Made by a program: the position numbers and the translations under genes. DNA of 64,000 bases from Parvimonas sp015257355 (lineage in GTDB: Bacteria > Bacillota > Clostridia > Tissierellales > Peptoniphilaceae), in assembly GCF_050262165.1 (NCBI RefSeq), contig NZ_CP189844.1; one strand, given 5' to 3'. This document shows, piece after piece, positions 45,399 to 53,811 of this stretch (position 1 is its first letter; every line of letters begins with the position of its first letter). Below the pieces are notes generated by a model. That model was not told the origin of the DNA. It worked only from the letters and a program-made list of their open reading frames with translations, and did no database searches.

Positions 45399-46841
45399 TT
45401 ATTTTTTATTATATTTCTTTACAAAATTGTAAAGTGTTTTTACTGGAGTTCCACTCGCTCCTTCAGGATTTGTTCCCCAAGCTGAACTAGAATATGAAGG
45501 ACCTGCTATATCTAGATGAACCCATGGAGTATTTTCAACAAAGTGTTCTAAGAATATACCAGCAGTTATTGCTCCACCTGATCCAGGACCAGTAGAATTT
45601 AATAAATCTGCAATCTTTCCTTTAACACTTTCTCTGTGTTCCTCAAAAACAGGAAATCTCCATAAATATTCTCCCATAAAATCTGCTGATTCTTGAATTT
45701 TTGCATATACTTCATCGTTATTACTTACAGCACCAATTACTCTTGAACCTAATGCATAAATACAAGCGCCTGTTAAAGTTGCTACATCAACTATACATTC
45801 TGGATTTAATTTTGATGCTCCATAATAAAGAGCATCTGCTAATGTTAATCTTCCTTCAGCATCAGTATTTATTACTTCAATTGTTGAACCTTTCATAGAA
45901 GAAATTATATCTCCATTTCTATATGCGCTACCATTTATCATGTTTTCGCAAGATGCTACAAGAGCAATTACATTTCTTTGAACATTCATTTTACCAACTG
46001 CATACATTGTTGAAATAACTGCTGCGCTACCGCCCATATCAGTTTTCATATCAACCATTCCAGTTGCAGGTTTTATTGCATATCCACCAGAATCATAAGT
46101 TAGTCCTTTACCAACTAATACAATCGGTTTTTCATCTTTGTTTGGTAGATGTTTCATAATGATAAATTTAGGCGGTAAATCACTACCTCTAGCAACAGAA
46201 AGGAAAGCTTCCATTTTTAAAGATTCAATTTGTTTCTTTTCTAAAACTTCAACTTCAACTCCAACTTTTTCAAGTTCTTCTTTAGCAAAGTTTGCTAATG
46301 TTTCTGGATAAATATCATTTGCTGGTCTATTTACAAGATCTCTACACATAAATACAGCTTCCATTAGTGCGTTTATTTCTTTGATTCCATCTTCAACATG
46401 ATCTAATTTGTTTTCTAGAACTTCAAAGAATACTTCGCAGTCATAAGCGTCTTTTTTATCTTTTAAGAAATTGTCAAAATTGTAAGTAACATTTACAATC
46501 CCTTCGATTATTGCTTCAGCAGTTAATTTGTAACAAAGTCCATCAAAATTTTTGATTTCTATATTGCAAGATTTTACCTTATTAGCTTTTAAACATTTAC
46601 CTAGTGAAAGGAAAGCTCTTCTAATATTTTCAAGAGAAACTTCAGATTCTTTTCCTAATCCTAATAAAATTATATTTTCAGTATTTGGTCCTAGATTAGA
46701 AAAAATTTCTCCTCTTTTACCATCGAATAATTTGTTTTCATTAACATATTCTTTTAACTCTTTACTAATTCCTAAAATGTCATTTCCTTCAAAAAAATAA
46801 AGTACTTTAACTAATCCAGAATTGCCAATTTTAAATTCCAT
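45399..46841 (-). CDS. pepA: leucyl aminopeptidase (M17)
   Basis: Cytoplasmic di-metal aminopeptidase of 480 residues. An N-terminal macro-like domain is followed by the catalytic domain: VGKGLTYDSGGYAIKP near 243, DMKTDMGGSAAV near 265 with metal-binding Asp residues, and the signature NTDAEGRLTLADAL near 326. GGAGG precedes the ATG. It completes a set of peptidases in this window (M17, M42, C69, S8), fitting a peptide-using lifestyle. Confidence 0.95.
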   Translation of the reverse strand: MEFKIGNSGLVKVLYFFEGNDILGISKELKEYVNENKLFDGKRGEIFSNLGPNTENIILLGLGKESEVSLENIRRAFLSLGKCLKANKVKSCNIEIKNFDGLCYKLTAEAIIEGIVNVTYNFDNFLKDKKDAYDCEVFFEVLENKLDHVEDGIKEINALMEAVFMCRDLVNRPANDIYPETLANFAKEELEKVGVEVEVLEKKQIESLKMEAFLSVARGSDLPPKFIIMKHLPNKDEKPIVLVGKGLTYDSGGYAIKPATGMVDMKTDMGGSAAVISTMYAVGKMNVQRNVIALVASCENMINGSAYRNGDIISSMKGSTIEVINTDAEGRLTLADALYYGASKLNPECIVDVATLTGACIYALGSRVIGAVSNNDEVYAKIQESADFMGEYLWRFPVFEEHRESVKGKIADLLNSTGPGSGGAITAGIFLEHFVENTPWVHLDIAGPSYSSSAWGTNPEGASGTPVKTLYNFVKKYNKK

Positions 46842-46884
46842 ATATTACCTCCATAGTTAAATTAGATATAAATATCTTACTTAT

Positions 46885-46913
46885 ATAATAACCAAAAATT
46901 AAATTTTTTGCAA
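46885..46913 (-). promoter_or_regulatory. pepA promoter
   Basis: On the minus strand: TTGCAA (46913-46908), 17 bases, TATTAT (46890-46885). Confidence 0.65.
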
Positions 46914-46916
46914 TAG

Positions 46917-46942
46917 AAAAGGACAACGTTGTTGTCCTTTTT
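46917..46942 (-). terminator. terminator between the exporter-like gene and pepA
   Basis: AAAAGGACAAC / GTTGTCCTTTT around GTT; on the minus strand the stem is followed by a short T-rich run. Confidence 0.8.
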
Positions 46943-47396
46943 AAAAAACATGAAAACTAATAGTTGCCATAATTATTCCCGAAAGAATTAATCCTAAAAT
47001 TGCAGAAAAAATACTTGTTTTAAAATCTATATCTAAAATACTTGCAGCTAACATACCTGTATATGCACCAGTTCCAGGAAATGGGATTCCAATAAAAATT
47101 GCAAGAGCAATTAAAATTCCGCTTTTTCCAGATTTTTTTAAAATTTTTTCTCCTGCTTTATGTCCTTTTAATAAGATTTTTTTACAAAATTTTCCAATAA
47201 ATCTTTTATCTTCTCCCCAGTGTAGAAACTTCTTTGCAAGAAAGTAAACAAATGGCACAGGAATTAAATTCCCTAAAATAGCTACTATGTATGAATTTAT
47301 AATTGGAAGTCCCATTGCTTGAGAATATGGAATTGCACCTCTAAGTTCAATAATAGGTACCATTGAAATTAATAACACATAAATATATTTTAACAT
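46941..47396 (-). CDS. small multidrug-export-like membrane protein (COG2426)
   Basis: A 151-residue membrane protein of the Sm_multidrug_ex family, transport function unproven. The N-terminal MVPIIELRGAIPYSQAMGLP (about 13-32) and IGIPFPGTGAYTGMLAA (about 107-123) are family signatures. There are four or so hydrophobic segments separated by a basic cytoplasmic loop (about 56-88). AGGTGAG precedes the ATG. Confidence 0.83.
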   Translation of the reverse strand: MLKYIYVLLISMVPIIELRGAIPYSQAMGLPIINSYIVAILGNLIPVPFVYFLAKKFLHWGEDKRFIGKFCKKILLKGHKAGEKILKKSGKSGILIALAIFIGIPFPGTGAYTGMLAASILDIDFKTSIFSAILGLILSGIIMATISFHVF

Positions 47397-47482
47397 AACT
47401 CACCTTAAACTAATTAATAATGTATATATTCTACCATAAAAATAAGATAAAAGATATATTAAAAAATTTTTTAAAAAAGGTA

Positions 47483-47510
47483 TTGCATTATTTTTAAATT
47501 ATGATATAAT
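47483..47510 (+). promoter_or_regulatory. rplJL promoter
   Basis: TTGCAT (47483-47488), 16 bases, TATAAT (47505-47510), with a TG two bases before the -10. Confidence 0.75.
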
Positions 47511-47525
47511 ATATATGTTAATTTT

Positions 47526-47645
47526 ATAGGCTACCCAAGACCGTAGGGACGATTGTTTAAAAATCCTACATAGGTGGAAATACTTTATTATGTATTTTTT
47601 TCTCTACTCTTGGTAGAGATTTTTTTATATGTAGCCTTTAATGGA
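47526..47645 (+). ncRNA. ribosomal protein L10 leader
   Basis: Cis-acting mRNA structure ahead of rplJ that lets L10(L12)4 repress its own operon. The closing stem pairs AGGCTAC (47528-47534) with GTAGCCT (47631-47637). An inner stem pairs GTAGG (47543-47547) with CCTAC (47565-47569). CCAAGACCGTAGG and the bulged layout match the L10 leader family. A terminator lies inside the 3' part. Confidence 0.85.
47601..47626 (+). terminator. attenuator in the L10 leader
   Basis: Stem TCTCTAC / GTAGAGA with a 5-base loop and seven T, upstream of rplJ. It probably competes with leader folding. Confidence 0.8.
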
Positions 47646-47654
47646 GGTGAAACG

Positions 47655-48158
47655 ATGAAAGATTTTGTTTTAGAACAAAAACAAGCTGTTGTATCAGAAA
47701 TTAGAGAAAAAATTGAAAATTCAGGTTCTTTAGTTTTAGTTGATTACAGAGGTTTAACTGTTGAACAAGTTACTAACTTAAGAAATAAGTATAGAGAAGC
47801 TGGAGTTCAATACAAGGTTTATAAAAATACTATGATGAAATTAGCTTTTAAAGAATTAGGTTTAGAAGATTTCAATCAATATTTAGAAGGACCTAGCGCA
47901 GTTGCATTCTCAGGAGAAGACTTAACAGCAGCGGCAAGAATTACTAATGAATTTGCAAAGTCAAATGAAAAATTAGTTATAAAAGCAGGTATTTTAGAAG
48001 GTAAAATTTTAGATAATAACGGTGTTAAAGCTATTGCAAACATTCCTTCAAGAGAAGTACTTATTGCGAAATTACTTGGCAGCCTAAAGGCACCAGTATC
48101 AAATTTTGTGTATATGTTAGATGCACTAAGAAAAAAGAAAGAAGAAGAAGCAGCTTAA
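47655..48158 (+). CDS. rplJ: 50S ribosomal protein L10
   Basis: Base of the ribosomal stalk, 167 residues. The N-terminus has the L10 pattern GSLVLVDYRGLTVEQVTNLR near 25-44 and VYKNTMMKLAF near 55. The helical C-terminus binds L7/L12 dimers. An upstream in-frame start at 47574 lies in the leader RNA and is rejected; GGAGGTGA at 47643-47650 fits the ATG at 47655. Confidence 0.97.
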   Translation: MKDFVLEQKQAVVSEIREKIENSGSLVLVDYRGLTVEQVTNLRNKYREAGVQYKVYKNTMMKLAFKELGLEDFNQYLEGPSAVAFSGEDLTAAARITNEFAKSNEKLVIKAGILEGKILDNNGVKAIANIPSREVLIAKLLGSLKAPVSNFVYMLDALRKKKEEEAA

Positions 48159-48187
48159 TGGTTGCGTAAAATTTTAGGAGGTATATT

Positions 48188-48559
48188 ATGGATTTCGAAC
48201 AAATATTAGAAGCAATTGAAAAATTATCAGTTCTTGAATTAAATGAATTAGTTAAAGCAGCAGAAGAAAAATTTGGAGTTTCTGCATCTGCACCTGTAGT
48301 AGTTGGAGCAGTAGCTGGTGGAGAAGCAGCTGCAGCTGTTGAAGAAAAATCAGAATTTGATGTTATTTTAGCATCAGTTGGAGCAGAAAAAATGAAAGTT
48401 GTTAAAGCAGTTAAAGATTTAAGCGGATTAGGCTTAAAAGAAGCTAAAGACATCGTTGATAACGCTCCAAAAGCTATCAAAGAAGGAGTTTCTAAAGAAG
48501 AAGCTGAACAAATGAAAGCTAAATTAGAAGAAGTAGGAGCTACTATTGAATTAAAGTAG
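48188..48559 (+). CDS. rplL: 50S ribosomal protein L7/L12
   Basis: Stalk protein that recruits translation factors, 123 residues. The N-terminal dimerisation domain, an Ala/Gly-rich hinge (about 36-52) and the C-terminal domain (EFDVILASVGAEKMKVVKAV, GLGLKEAKDIVDNAPKAIKEGV) are complete. TAGGAGG precedes the ATG, 29 bases after rplJ. Confidence 0.98.
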   Translation: MDFEQILEAIEKLSVLELNELVKAAEEKFGVSASAPVVVGAVAGGEAAAAVEEKSEFDVILASVGAEKMKVVKAVKDLSGLGLKEAKDIVDNAPKAIKEGVSKEEAEQMKAKLEEVGATIELK

Positions 48560-48586
48560 GAATTACTTCAAATTAGATTTGAAATT

Positions 48587-48614
48587 AAAAGTGGATTTAT
48601 ATCCACTTTTTTTA
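48587..48614 (+). terminator. terminator after rplL
   Basis: Stem AAAAGTGGAT / ATCCACTTTT around TTAT, then T tract. Confidence 0.9.
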
Positions 48615-48705
48615 TTGTAAAAAAATAACTTAATATAATAAATATGTATAATTTAATACAATTATTCTGTATTTCTAAAAATATTTCGATAATAATTATT
48701 AAGTA

Positions 48706-48734
48706 TTGATTTATTTTCCTTAAAAATATATAAT
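48706..48734 (+). promoter_or_regulatory. mazF promoter
   Basis: TTGATT (48706-48711), 17 bases, TATAAT (48729-48734). The leader would be about 50 bases. Confidence 0.75.
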
Positions 48735-48763
48735 AATAAAATAAGACTAATTAAGAGGGAGTA

Positions 48764-48781
48764 CTTTTAGTTTACTAAAAG
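48764..48781 (+). promoter_or_regulatory. hairpin between ribosome site and mazF start
   Basis: CTTTTAGT / ACTAAAAG around TT, perfectly paired. AGAGGGAG (48754-48761) lies just upstream and the ATG 9 bases downstream. Folding would bring the purine-rich site within normal distance of the start. Confidence 0.55.
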
Positions 48782-48790
48782 AAATAAGAT

Positions 48791-49129
48791 ATGAAGGTAA
48801 AAAGAGGAGATATTTTTTATGCTGATTTAAGCCCGGTTGTAGGTTCTGAACAAGGAGGAGTAAGACCAGTCCTAGTTGTTCAAAATGATGTAGGAAATAA
48901 ATATAGCCCAACAGTTATTATTGCTGCCATTACTTCTCAGATGAATAAAGTCAAACTTCCAACTCACGTTGAAGTTTCAGCAGATTTTGGTCTTCCAAAA
49001 AATTCTGTTGTATTGTTAGAACAAATAAGAACAATAGATAAAAAGAGACTGAGAGAAAAGGTTGGATATACAGATGAGTTCTTTATGAAAAAAGTTAATG
49101 AAGCACTATTAAGATCTGTTGGAGTTTAG
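48791..49129 (+). CDS. mazF: MazF/NdoA-type endoribonuclease toxin without adjacent antitoxin
   Basis: Sequence-specific mRNA interferase, 112 residues. PemK/MazF landmarks are KRGDIFYADLSPVVGSEQGGVRPVLVVQND (about 4-33), the catalytic region with Arg, SPTVIIAAITS near 39, and LLEQIRTIDKKRL near 75. It is very close to the Bacillus NdoA type. No short antitoxin ORF of the NdoAI kind is visible in the 230 bases upstream. No ribosome site adjoins the ATG, but an in-frame TAA at 48785-48787 rules out an earlier start. Confidence 0.9.
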   Translation: MKVKRGDIFYADLSPVVGSEQGGVRPVLVVQNDVGNKYSPTVIIAAITSQMNKVKLPTHVEVSADFGLPKNSVVLLEQIRTIDKKRLREKVGYTDEFFMKKVNEALLRSVGV

Positions 49130-49145
49130 TACATAGAGGGAAAAT

Positions 49146-50018
49146 ATGCTTGAATTGGTAAAAAACATAGAATTTGTGAAGAATAAAAAATTAAAAGTAA
49201 ATAAAATAGGTGAAAAACAATTTATTTTAGAAAATGATGATGAAAAGTTTTTTTTGAGTTTATTTCCATTTGGTAAATTTTCAAAGATAAATAAAATTTT
49301 TGAGTGTTTAAATGATTTTTCTAATGATTTCTCTAATATTCCATATTCAGATATTGGAGTTTTAAATGATAAGTTTTGTTATAGAATTATTCCATATATT
49401 GTTGATGAAAAACATAATTTATCTGATGAAGAAGCATATTCTATTGGATTTAAAATTGGGAAATTTATTTTTGAATATCATAGAAGATTTCAAGGTTACG
49501 ATTGTGGAAGATGGAATAAACATTATAATTATAGAATTAATAAATTTCTTCATAGATATGGACTTGGTAAATACAGAGGAAATTTAGACTATGTTCTTTT
49601 TGATTTTTTAGAGAAAAATAGATATTGTTTAAATGATAGAATTTGTACCACTATTATAGGCATTAACGGACTTGATGATATTAGAGTTTCTAAAGACGGT
49701 AAATTTCAAATAATAGAAGAATATAAAATTTTAAGGTCAGATGCTTATTTTGAGTTTAGAAATTTTAATTTAGATTATGATAATAATGCTAGCTTATTGA
49801 CTGGGATAGTTGATGGTTACTTTAACAATAATGTACCAAGAATATTTTTTAAACTATTAGGAGTATATACTATAATTGAAAATTTATATGATTTTTTTGT
49901 TGAAAACAAAGATTTAGATGATGAAGTCATTAATGATAAGATAGAAAAAATTAACTACGTTTATGATGGATTTTCAAGTATTTATCCTATTTGGTATTTA
50001 AGTCATAAAAGAAATTAG
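49146..50018 (+). CDS. aminoglycoside-phosphotransferase-fold protein, probable pseudokinase
   Basis: A 290-residue protein whose late segments resemble the APH-like kinase family: YRIIPYI near 79-85, SDEEAYSIGFKIGKFIFEYHRRF near 93-115 and LTGIVDGYFNNNVPRIFFKLLGVYTI near 218-243. The region that should hold the HGD catalytic loop reads IIGINGLDDIRV (170-181), and the metal-binding ID(F/N) strand reads QIIEEY (188-193). The catalytic Asp, its His, the metal-binding Asn and the metal Asp therefore appear replaced. The gene starts 16 bases after mazF with AGGGA and is probably cotranscribed. Fold assignment is by pattern only. Confidence 0.6.
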   Translation: MLELVKNIEFVKNKKLKVNKIGEKQFILENDDEKFFLSLFPFGKFSKINKIFECLNDFSNDFSNIPYSDIGVLNDKFCYRIIPYIVDEKHNLSDEEAYSIGFKIGKFIFEYHRRFQGYDCGRWNKHYNYRINKFLHRYGLGKYRGNLDYVLFDFLEKNRYCLNDRICTTIIGINGLDDIRVSKDGKFQIIEEYKILRSDAYFEFRNFNLDYDNNASLLTGIVDGYFNNNVPRIFFKLLGVYTIIENLYDFFVENKDLDDEVINDKIEKINYVYDGFSSIYPIWYLSHKRN

Positions 50019-50034
50019 TAGAAGTTGGAGAAAT

Positions 50035-51129
50035 ATGAAGAAATTTAATAGAAGTATTATTTTATTGTTATTATCTTGTTTAATTTTTGTAGCTTGTTCA
50101 AATAAAAGTGAAAATTTAAATTCAAAAAATGAAACATCTAGTTTGAAAAAATTCTCAAAATCTTTTTTTGGAGTTTTTGATACAGATGTAGTTTTTACTG
50201 CTTATTGTGAAAATGAAGATGAGTTTAATAAGTATTTCAAAGTATTGGAAGAAGATATGAAAAGATATCACAATCTTTACAATTCATTTGAAAATGCTAG
50301 TGAGAATAATATAAAAACTATAAATGACAATGCGGGAAAAGAACCAGTTAAAGTTGTTAAAGAAATTATAGAGCTTTTGGAATTTTCAATAGAAAATTAC
50401 AAAAAATTATCTGATAAAAATAATATTGCAATAGGAAGTGTAACTTCTCTTTGGAAAGCAGAAAAGGATGCAGCTATTGATCTTAAGGGAAAACTTCCAG
50501 ATGATAATAAAATAAAAGAAGGGTTAAAGCATACTAATATTGACAATATTGTAATTGATAAGAAAAATAATACAGTTTTTCTAAAGGATAAGGATATGAA
50601 ACTTGATGTTGGAGCTATTGCAAAAGGCTATTCAGTAGAAAAAGTTATGAATAAGTTAAAGTCAATGGGTTTAAAATCTGCAATAATTTCAGCAGGTGGA
50701 AATGTAAAAGCTATAGGAAGTCCTTTAGAAAAAGATAAAAACAAATGGGGAATAGGAATTCAAGATCCTAAGTTTGATTCAGAAAAAGTTGATATAAAAG
50801 AAGTCATTTATACAGATGAAACTAGTGCTGTAACTAGTGGAGATTATCAAAGATTTTATTATGTTGGTGACAAAGCGTATAATCATATAATAGATCCTGA
50901 AACAGGTTATCCTAAGGATAAAATAAAAAGTATAACTGTATTATGTAAAGATTCGGGGCTTGCAGATTTTCTTTCAACAAGTCTATTTTTAATGGATGTA
51001 GAAGAAGGAAAAGAGCTTCTAAAAAAAGTAGATGGTGCAGAGGCATATTGGATACTTTCTGATGGAAGTATTCATTATACAGAAAACATGGAAAAACTTT
51101 TAAAAAGTAAAGGTGCTACAAATAAATAA
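50035..51129 (+). CDS. apbE: FAD:protein FMN transferase (ApbE)
   Basis: Lipoprotein that attaches FMN covalently to flavoproteins outside the membrane, 364 residues. The signal peptide ends in the lipobox VACS near residue 20. The ApbE core has DTDVVFTAYCE, DLKGKL, DVGAIAKGYSVEKV near 188, SAIISAGGNVKAIG near 215, and ETSAVTSGDYQRFY with YNHIIDPETGYP near 285. It may serve RNF- or Nqr-type complexes, none of which is in this window. It begins 16 bases after the pseudokinase gene. Confidence 0.95.
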   Translation: MKKFNRSIILLLLSCLIFVACSNKSENLNSKNETSSLKKFSKSFFGVFDTDVVFTAYCENEDEFNKYFKVLEEDMKRYHNLYNSFENASENNIKTINDNAGKEPVKVVKEIIELLEFSIENYKKLSDKNNIAIGSVTSLWKAEKDAAIDLKGKLPDDNKIKEGLKHTNIDNIVIDKKNNTVFLKDKDMKLDVGAIAKGYSVEKVMNKLKSMGLKSAIISAGGNVKAIGSPLEKDKNKWGIGIQDPKFDSEKVDIKEVIYTDETSAVTSGDYQRFYYVGDKAYNHIIDPETGYPKDKIKSITVLCKDSGLADFLSTSLFLMDVEEGKELLKKVDGAEAYWILSDGSIHYTENMEKLLKSKGATNK

Positions 51130-51138
51130 TATATAACT

Positions 51139-51168
51139 AAAAGCTAGAATAGTATCCTAGCTTTTTTT
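51139..51168 (+). terminator. terminator after apbE
   Basis: AAAAGCTAG / CTAGCTTTT with a 9-base loop and T tract. It overlaps the stop codon of the convergent zinc-ribbon gene. Confidence 0.82.
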
Positions 51169-51546
51169 GATTTCTTCATGTTTACAATTTGGACAAATAA
51201 CTTTTATTTTTCCTTTACCTTTTGGAATTCTTAGTTCTTGTTTGCAATTTTTACATTTAAAGTATATGTAATTTTTTCTATCTTTTGATGAAAATTTTAA
51301 TAGTTTTGAATAAAATGGAGAAATAAAATTAAAAAATTTTAATTGTTCCATTGCTCTTTTTCTTTTATTTTTAGATAACATTCTAAAGATTGCAATAGAA
51401 AATAAAACTAATGAAGTTATCGTTAAAACATTACTGTTTTTAAACAGATTTATTATAGCAAATCCCATTGAAAAGTATAAAATAATAGTGTTCAAGATAT
51501 CTCCGCCATATCTATCTTTCATAAAATTTAATATTTTTTCTTTCAT
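51157..51546 (-). CDS. membrane protein with C-terminal zinc ribbon, unknown function
   Basis: A 129-residue protein. Two short hydrophobic helices (about residues 18-36 and 38-56) are followed by a basic linker and a C-terminal zinc ribbon: CKNC at about 98-101 and CPNC at about 117-120, ending HEEIKKS. This layout (membrane hairpin plus cytoplasmic zinc ribbon) is seen in several uncharacterised Firmicutes proteins. GGGAGA precedes the ATG. I cannot name a role. Confidence 0.75.
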   Translation of the reverse strand: MKEKILNFMKDRYGGDILNTIILYFSMGFAIINLFKNSNVLTITSLVLFSIAIFRMLSKNKRKRAMEQLKFFNFISPFYSKLLKFSSKDRKNYIYFKCKNCKQELRIPKGKGKIKVICPNCKHEEIKKS

Positions 51547-51619
51547 ATATATCTCCCTTTTTAAATAGTAATTTTTAAGTATTTTTTATATACCCATAAA
51601 AAATAGTATATTAATCTGT

Positions 51620-51648
51620 TTGATATTGTTTAAAATTTGTGATAGAAT
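51620..51648 (+). promoter_or_regulatory. promoter of the 405-residue protein gene
   Basis: TTGATA (51620-51625), 17 bases, TAGAAT (51643-51648), with TGTGA before the -10. Confidence 0.65.
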
Positions 51649-51684
51649 AAAATTAATATAATGTATTAAATACAGAGGTGGTTT

Positions 51685-52902
51685 ATGAAAAATTTTGGAA
51701 TAAGTGTAAAATTTCAATATGATATAGATGGTTTTTTAGAAAAAATTGATGAATTTTCTGAAAATGATAATTATGGTTTTTCTCTTGAAGAGATAGATGG
51801 GAATATAGTTTTAAATTTTGAAATGATTCCTTATCTTTCATTAAATTTTAATATTGATGAAGAAATAGAAATGAGAGCAGAAACTTGTTATTATGGAGCT
51901 GGCTATCATATTATGGTAGTTGATTTTCTTAATGAGTTGTTTTCCTTCTTAGGATGCAAGTTTGAAATTAAAGATGATACAGGATATTATACAGATAATA
52001 ATTTAGAAAAATTAGAAAAACTTTATTTTGATTGGATTAAAGATAGAGCTGAGTTAATTTTAAATAATAAAAATGATATTAGAATTAGATCAACTTTAAT
52101 GGATAATCAAAAAACTTTTCCAATTACTACAGAAGATTATGTCTGTACTTATTTAGGAATAATATCTTTGACTGAATTTGAAGATTTATTTAAAAATGAT
52201 TTTGAAACTTTTTGTAAGAGAGTATTTTTATTCAACGAAAAAGTAGTAGATCCTTTTTCTGATGAGAATTACTTGTTATACCATATTTGGAATAGTTTAA
52301 AAGATTTAACATTGGTTGATGATTTTGATGAAAGATTATCTATGGTAATGTTTATGTTTGAAAATCTTATTGAAAAAAATATACAGATACACTTGCCTCA
52401 AAAGTATGCTAGAGAAATTTATAAATACTTAGGCGTTGAAAAATTCTCTTCATCAAATTTTGCGTATAGAAAAGTTAGATATGAAGTAGGTTACCATTTT
52501 TATGATAAATTTATTAGAAATATAGATTTCTCATTAAGAATACCTAGCTGGTTTCAATATAACGAAAAAATTAAAGGCTATTTAACAACAGATAATGCAA
52601 TATTTTTAAGTGAGTTTGTAAGCCATGAAGGATTTGAGTTTGATGAAAAATTCTTATCTGAAAACAGTTCAGATGATTATAAAATTTTAATTTTTGATAC
52701 AATAAATAAAAATAAATACTTCCTTGGATTTGAAAATACTGACGATGAGTATGGATATGTTTCTACACAAAACAATGTTGATATGAATTGCGAAGAAACA
52801 AACTGTCAGATTATTGATGTAAAAAGAAATAAAATGTATGAAATTTGTGTTTTAGGAACTGAATCAATGGACATAATAAAACATATGACGGAATTAATAT
52901 AG
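51685..52902 (+). CDS. hypothetical protein, 405 residues, not recognised
   Basis: A soluble acidic protein without signal peptide or membrane helix; I cannot place it in a family. It is rich in Asp, Glu, Phe and Tyr. The N-terminal half looks like alternating strands and helices (SVKFQYDIDGFLEKIDEF, LSLNFNIDEEIEMRAETCYYG), the middle is helical, and the C-terminal part again beta-rich (KYFLGFENTDDEYGYVSTQNN). GAGGTGG precedes the ATG. A GntR regulator follows after 14 bases, so the two are probably cotranscribed. Confidence 0.75.
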   Translation: MKNFGISVKFQYDIDGFLEKIDEFSENDNYGFSLEEIDGNIVLNFEMIPYLSLNFNIDEEIEMRAETCYYGAGYHIMVVDFLNELFSFLGCKFEIKDDTGYYTDNNLEKLEKLYFDWIKDRAELILNNKNDIRIRSTLMDNQKTFPITTEDYVCTYLGIISLTEFEDLFKNDFETFCKRVFLFNEKVVDPFSDENYLLYHIWNSLKDLTLVDDFDERLSMVMFMFENLIEKNIQIHLPQKYAREIYKYLGVEKFSSSNFAYRKVRYEVGYHFYDKFIRNIDFSLRIPSWFQYNEKIKGYLTTDNAIFLSEFVSHEGFEFDEKFLSENSSDDYKILIFDTINKNKYFLGFENTDDEYGYVSTQNNVDMNCEETNCQIIDVKRNKMYEICVLGTESMDIIKHMTELI

Positions 52903-52916
52903 GAGATAGATGTTTT

Positions 52917-53558
52917 ATGGATACGAATGGGAGAACTAAAGAGGAGATTTTTAATATTTTAAAAGAGAGAATTGTAACTTTACAATATGAGCCCGGAAAG
53001 ATTTTAAATGAAATTGAACTGTCAGAGGAATTTGAAGTTAGTAGAACTCCTATTAGAACAGTTTTTCAACAGTTGGAAGCGGTTAAATTAGTTTCTATTG
53101 TGCCAAGATATGGTGTTCAGGTTGCCACTTTGGATTTTTTAAATATAAAAAAATTATTTGAAGTTACTAAGGTGTTAGATCCACTTGCAACAAAACTTGC
53201 AGTTACAAGATTAACTGATGATGATAGAAAGAAACTTAGAGAAATAGTTTTAACTTTAGAAACTTATGATACAACTAAGAATTATCAAGAGGCTATTTTA
53301 CTTGATGAGAAGTTTCATAAAATAGTAACAAAATCTTGTGGGAATCCTTGGCTAATAGATATTTTAACAGATTTACATTGTCAAACAGAAAGATTGTGGC
53401 ATTATTGTGATTTGTATTTCAGTGATATGGAAATTTTTACAAGAACATTTAAAAAAATTGTAGAAGCTTTTGATAAGAAAGATGAACAGATGGCAGAACA
53501 ATATGCGAAAGAACATATTGAAGACTTTGTAGAAAAAATAAAATCAGCATTATTATAA
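52917..53558 (+). CDS. GntR-family transcriptional regulator (FadR/FCD type)
   Basis: Regulator of 213 residues. The winged helix-turn-helix spans about 6-75 (ELSEEFEVSRTPIRTVFQQLEAVKLVSI), and an all-helical FCD ligand-binding domain spans about 80-205, with the metal-binding type His residues in DEKFHKIVTKSCGNPW and KEHIEDFV. Such regulators often bind organic acids or amino acids. It lies upstream of the grd genes and may control them, but that is inference. AGGAGATAG precedes the ATG. Confidence 0.9.
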   Translation: MDTNGRTKEEIFNILKERIVTLQYEPGKILNEIELSEEFEVSRTPIRTVFQQLEAVKLVSIVPRYGVQVATLDFLNIKKLFEVTKVLDPLATKLAVTRLTDDDRKKLREIVLTLETYDTTKNYQEAILLDEKFHKIVTKSCGNPWLIDILTDLHCQTERLWHYCDLYFSDMEIFTRTFKKIVEAFDKKDEQMAEQYAKEHIEDFVEKIKSALL

Positions 53559-53585
53559 AAGTGATTAGTTTACTAATCACTTTTT
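53557..53585 (+). terminator. terminator after the GntR gene
   Basis: A 13-bp stem AAAAGTGATTAGT / ACTAATCACTTTT around TT, then T. Confidence 0.9.
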
Positions 53586-53631
53586 CTTATGGATAAAATT
53601 AGATAAAATTGGATAAAAAAGTCATTATTGT

Positions 53632-53672
53632 AAAAAATATGCAAATTGAAGATAAAATTTGCATATTTTTTT
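53632..53672 (+). terminator. second terminator-like hairpin upstream of grdX
   Basis: AAATATGCAAAT / ATTTGCATATTT with a 10-base loop and a T run. It may insulate the grd operon from upstream transcription. Confidence 0.7.
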
Positions 53673-53722
53673 ATAAAAAAATACATATATAAAACACTGA
53701 AATTTCAATATTAATAAATTTA

Positions 53723-53743
53723 CTTGTTAAAATTATCAACAAG
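53723..53743. promoter_or_regulatory. candidate operator dyad CTTGTT-N9-AACAAG
   Basis: Inverted repeat about 190 bases upstream of the grd promoter. It is one base too long for a Rex site. The binding protein is unknown. Confidence 0.3.
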
Positions 53744-53811
53744 AAATTTAGCATTACAGAAAAAACACTAATTATTACATTTTCGAAACTTTTATCGTTG
53801 TAAAAAATGAT

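Noticed and set aside
48615..48790. Antitoxin gene upstream of mazF
   Set aside because: No ORF of suitable length with a start and ribosome site in any plus-strand frame.
53723..53743. Rex operator
   Set aside because: Resembles TTGT...ACAA but the spacing is one base longer than the Rex consensus; kept only as a generic dyad.
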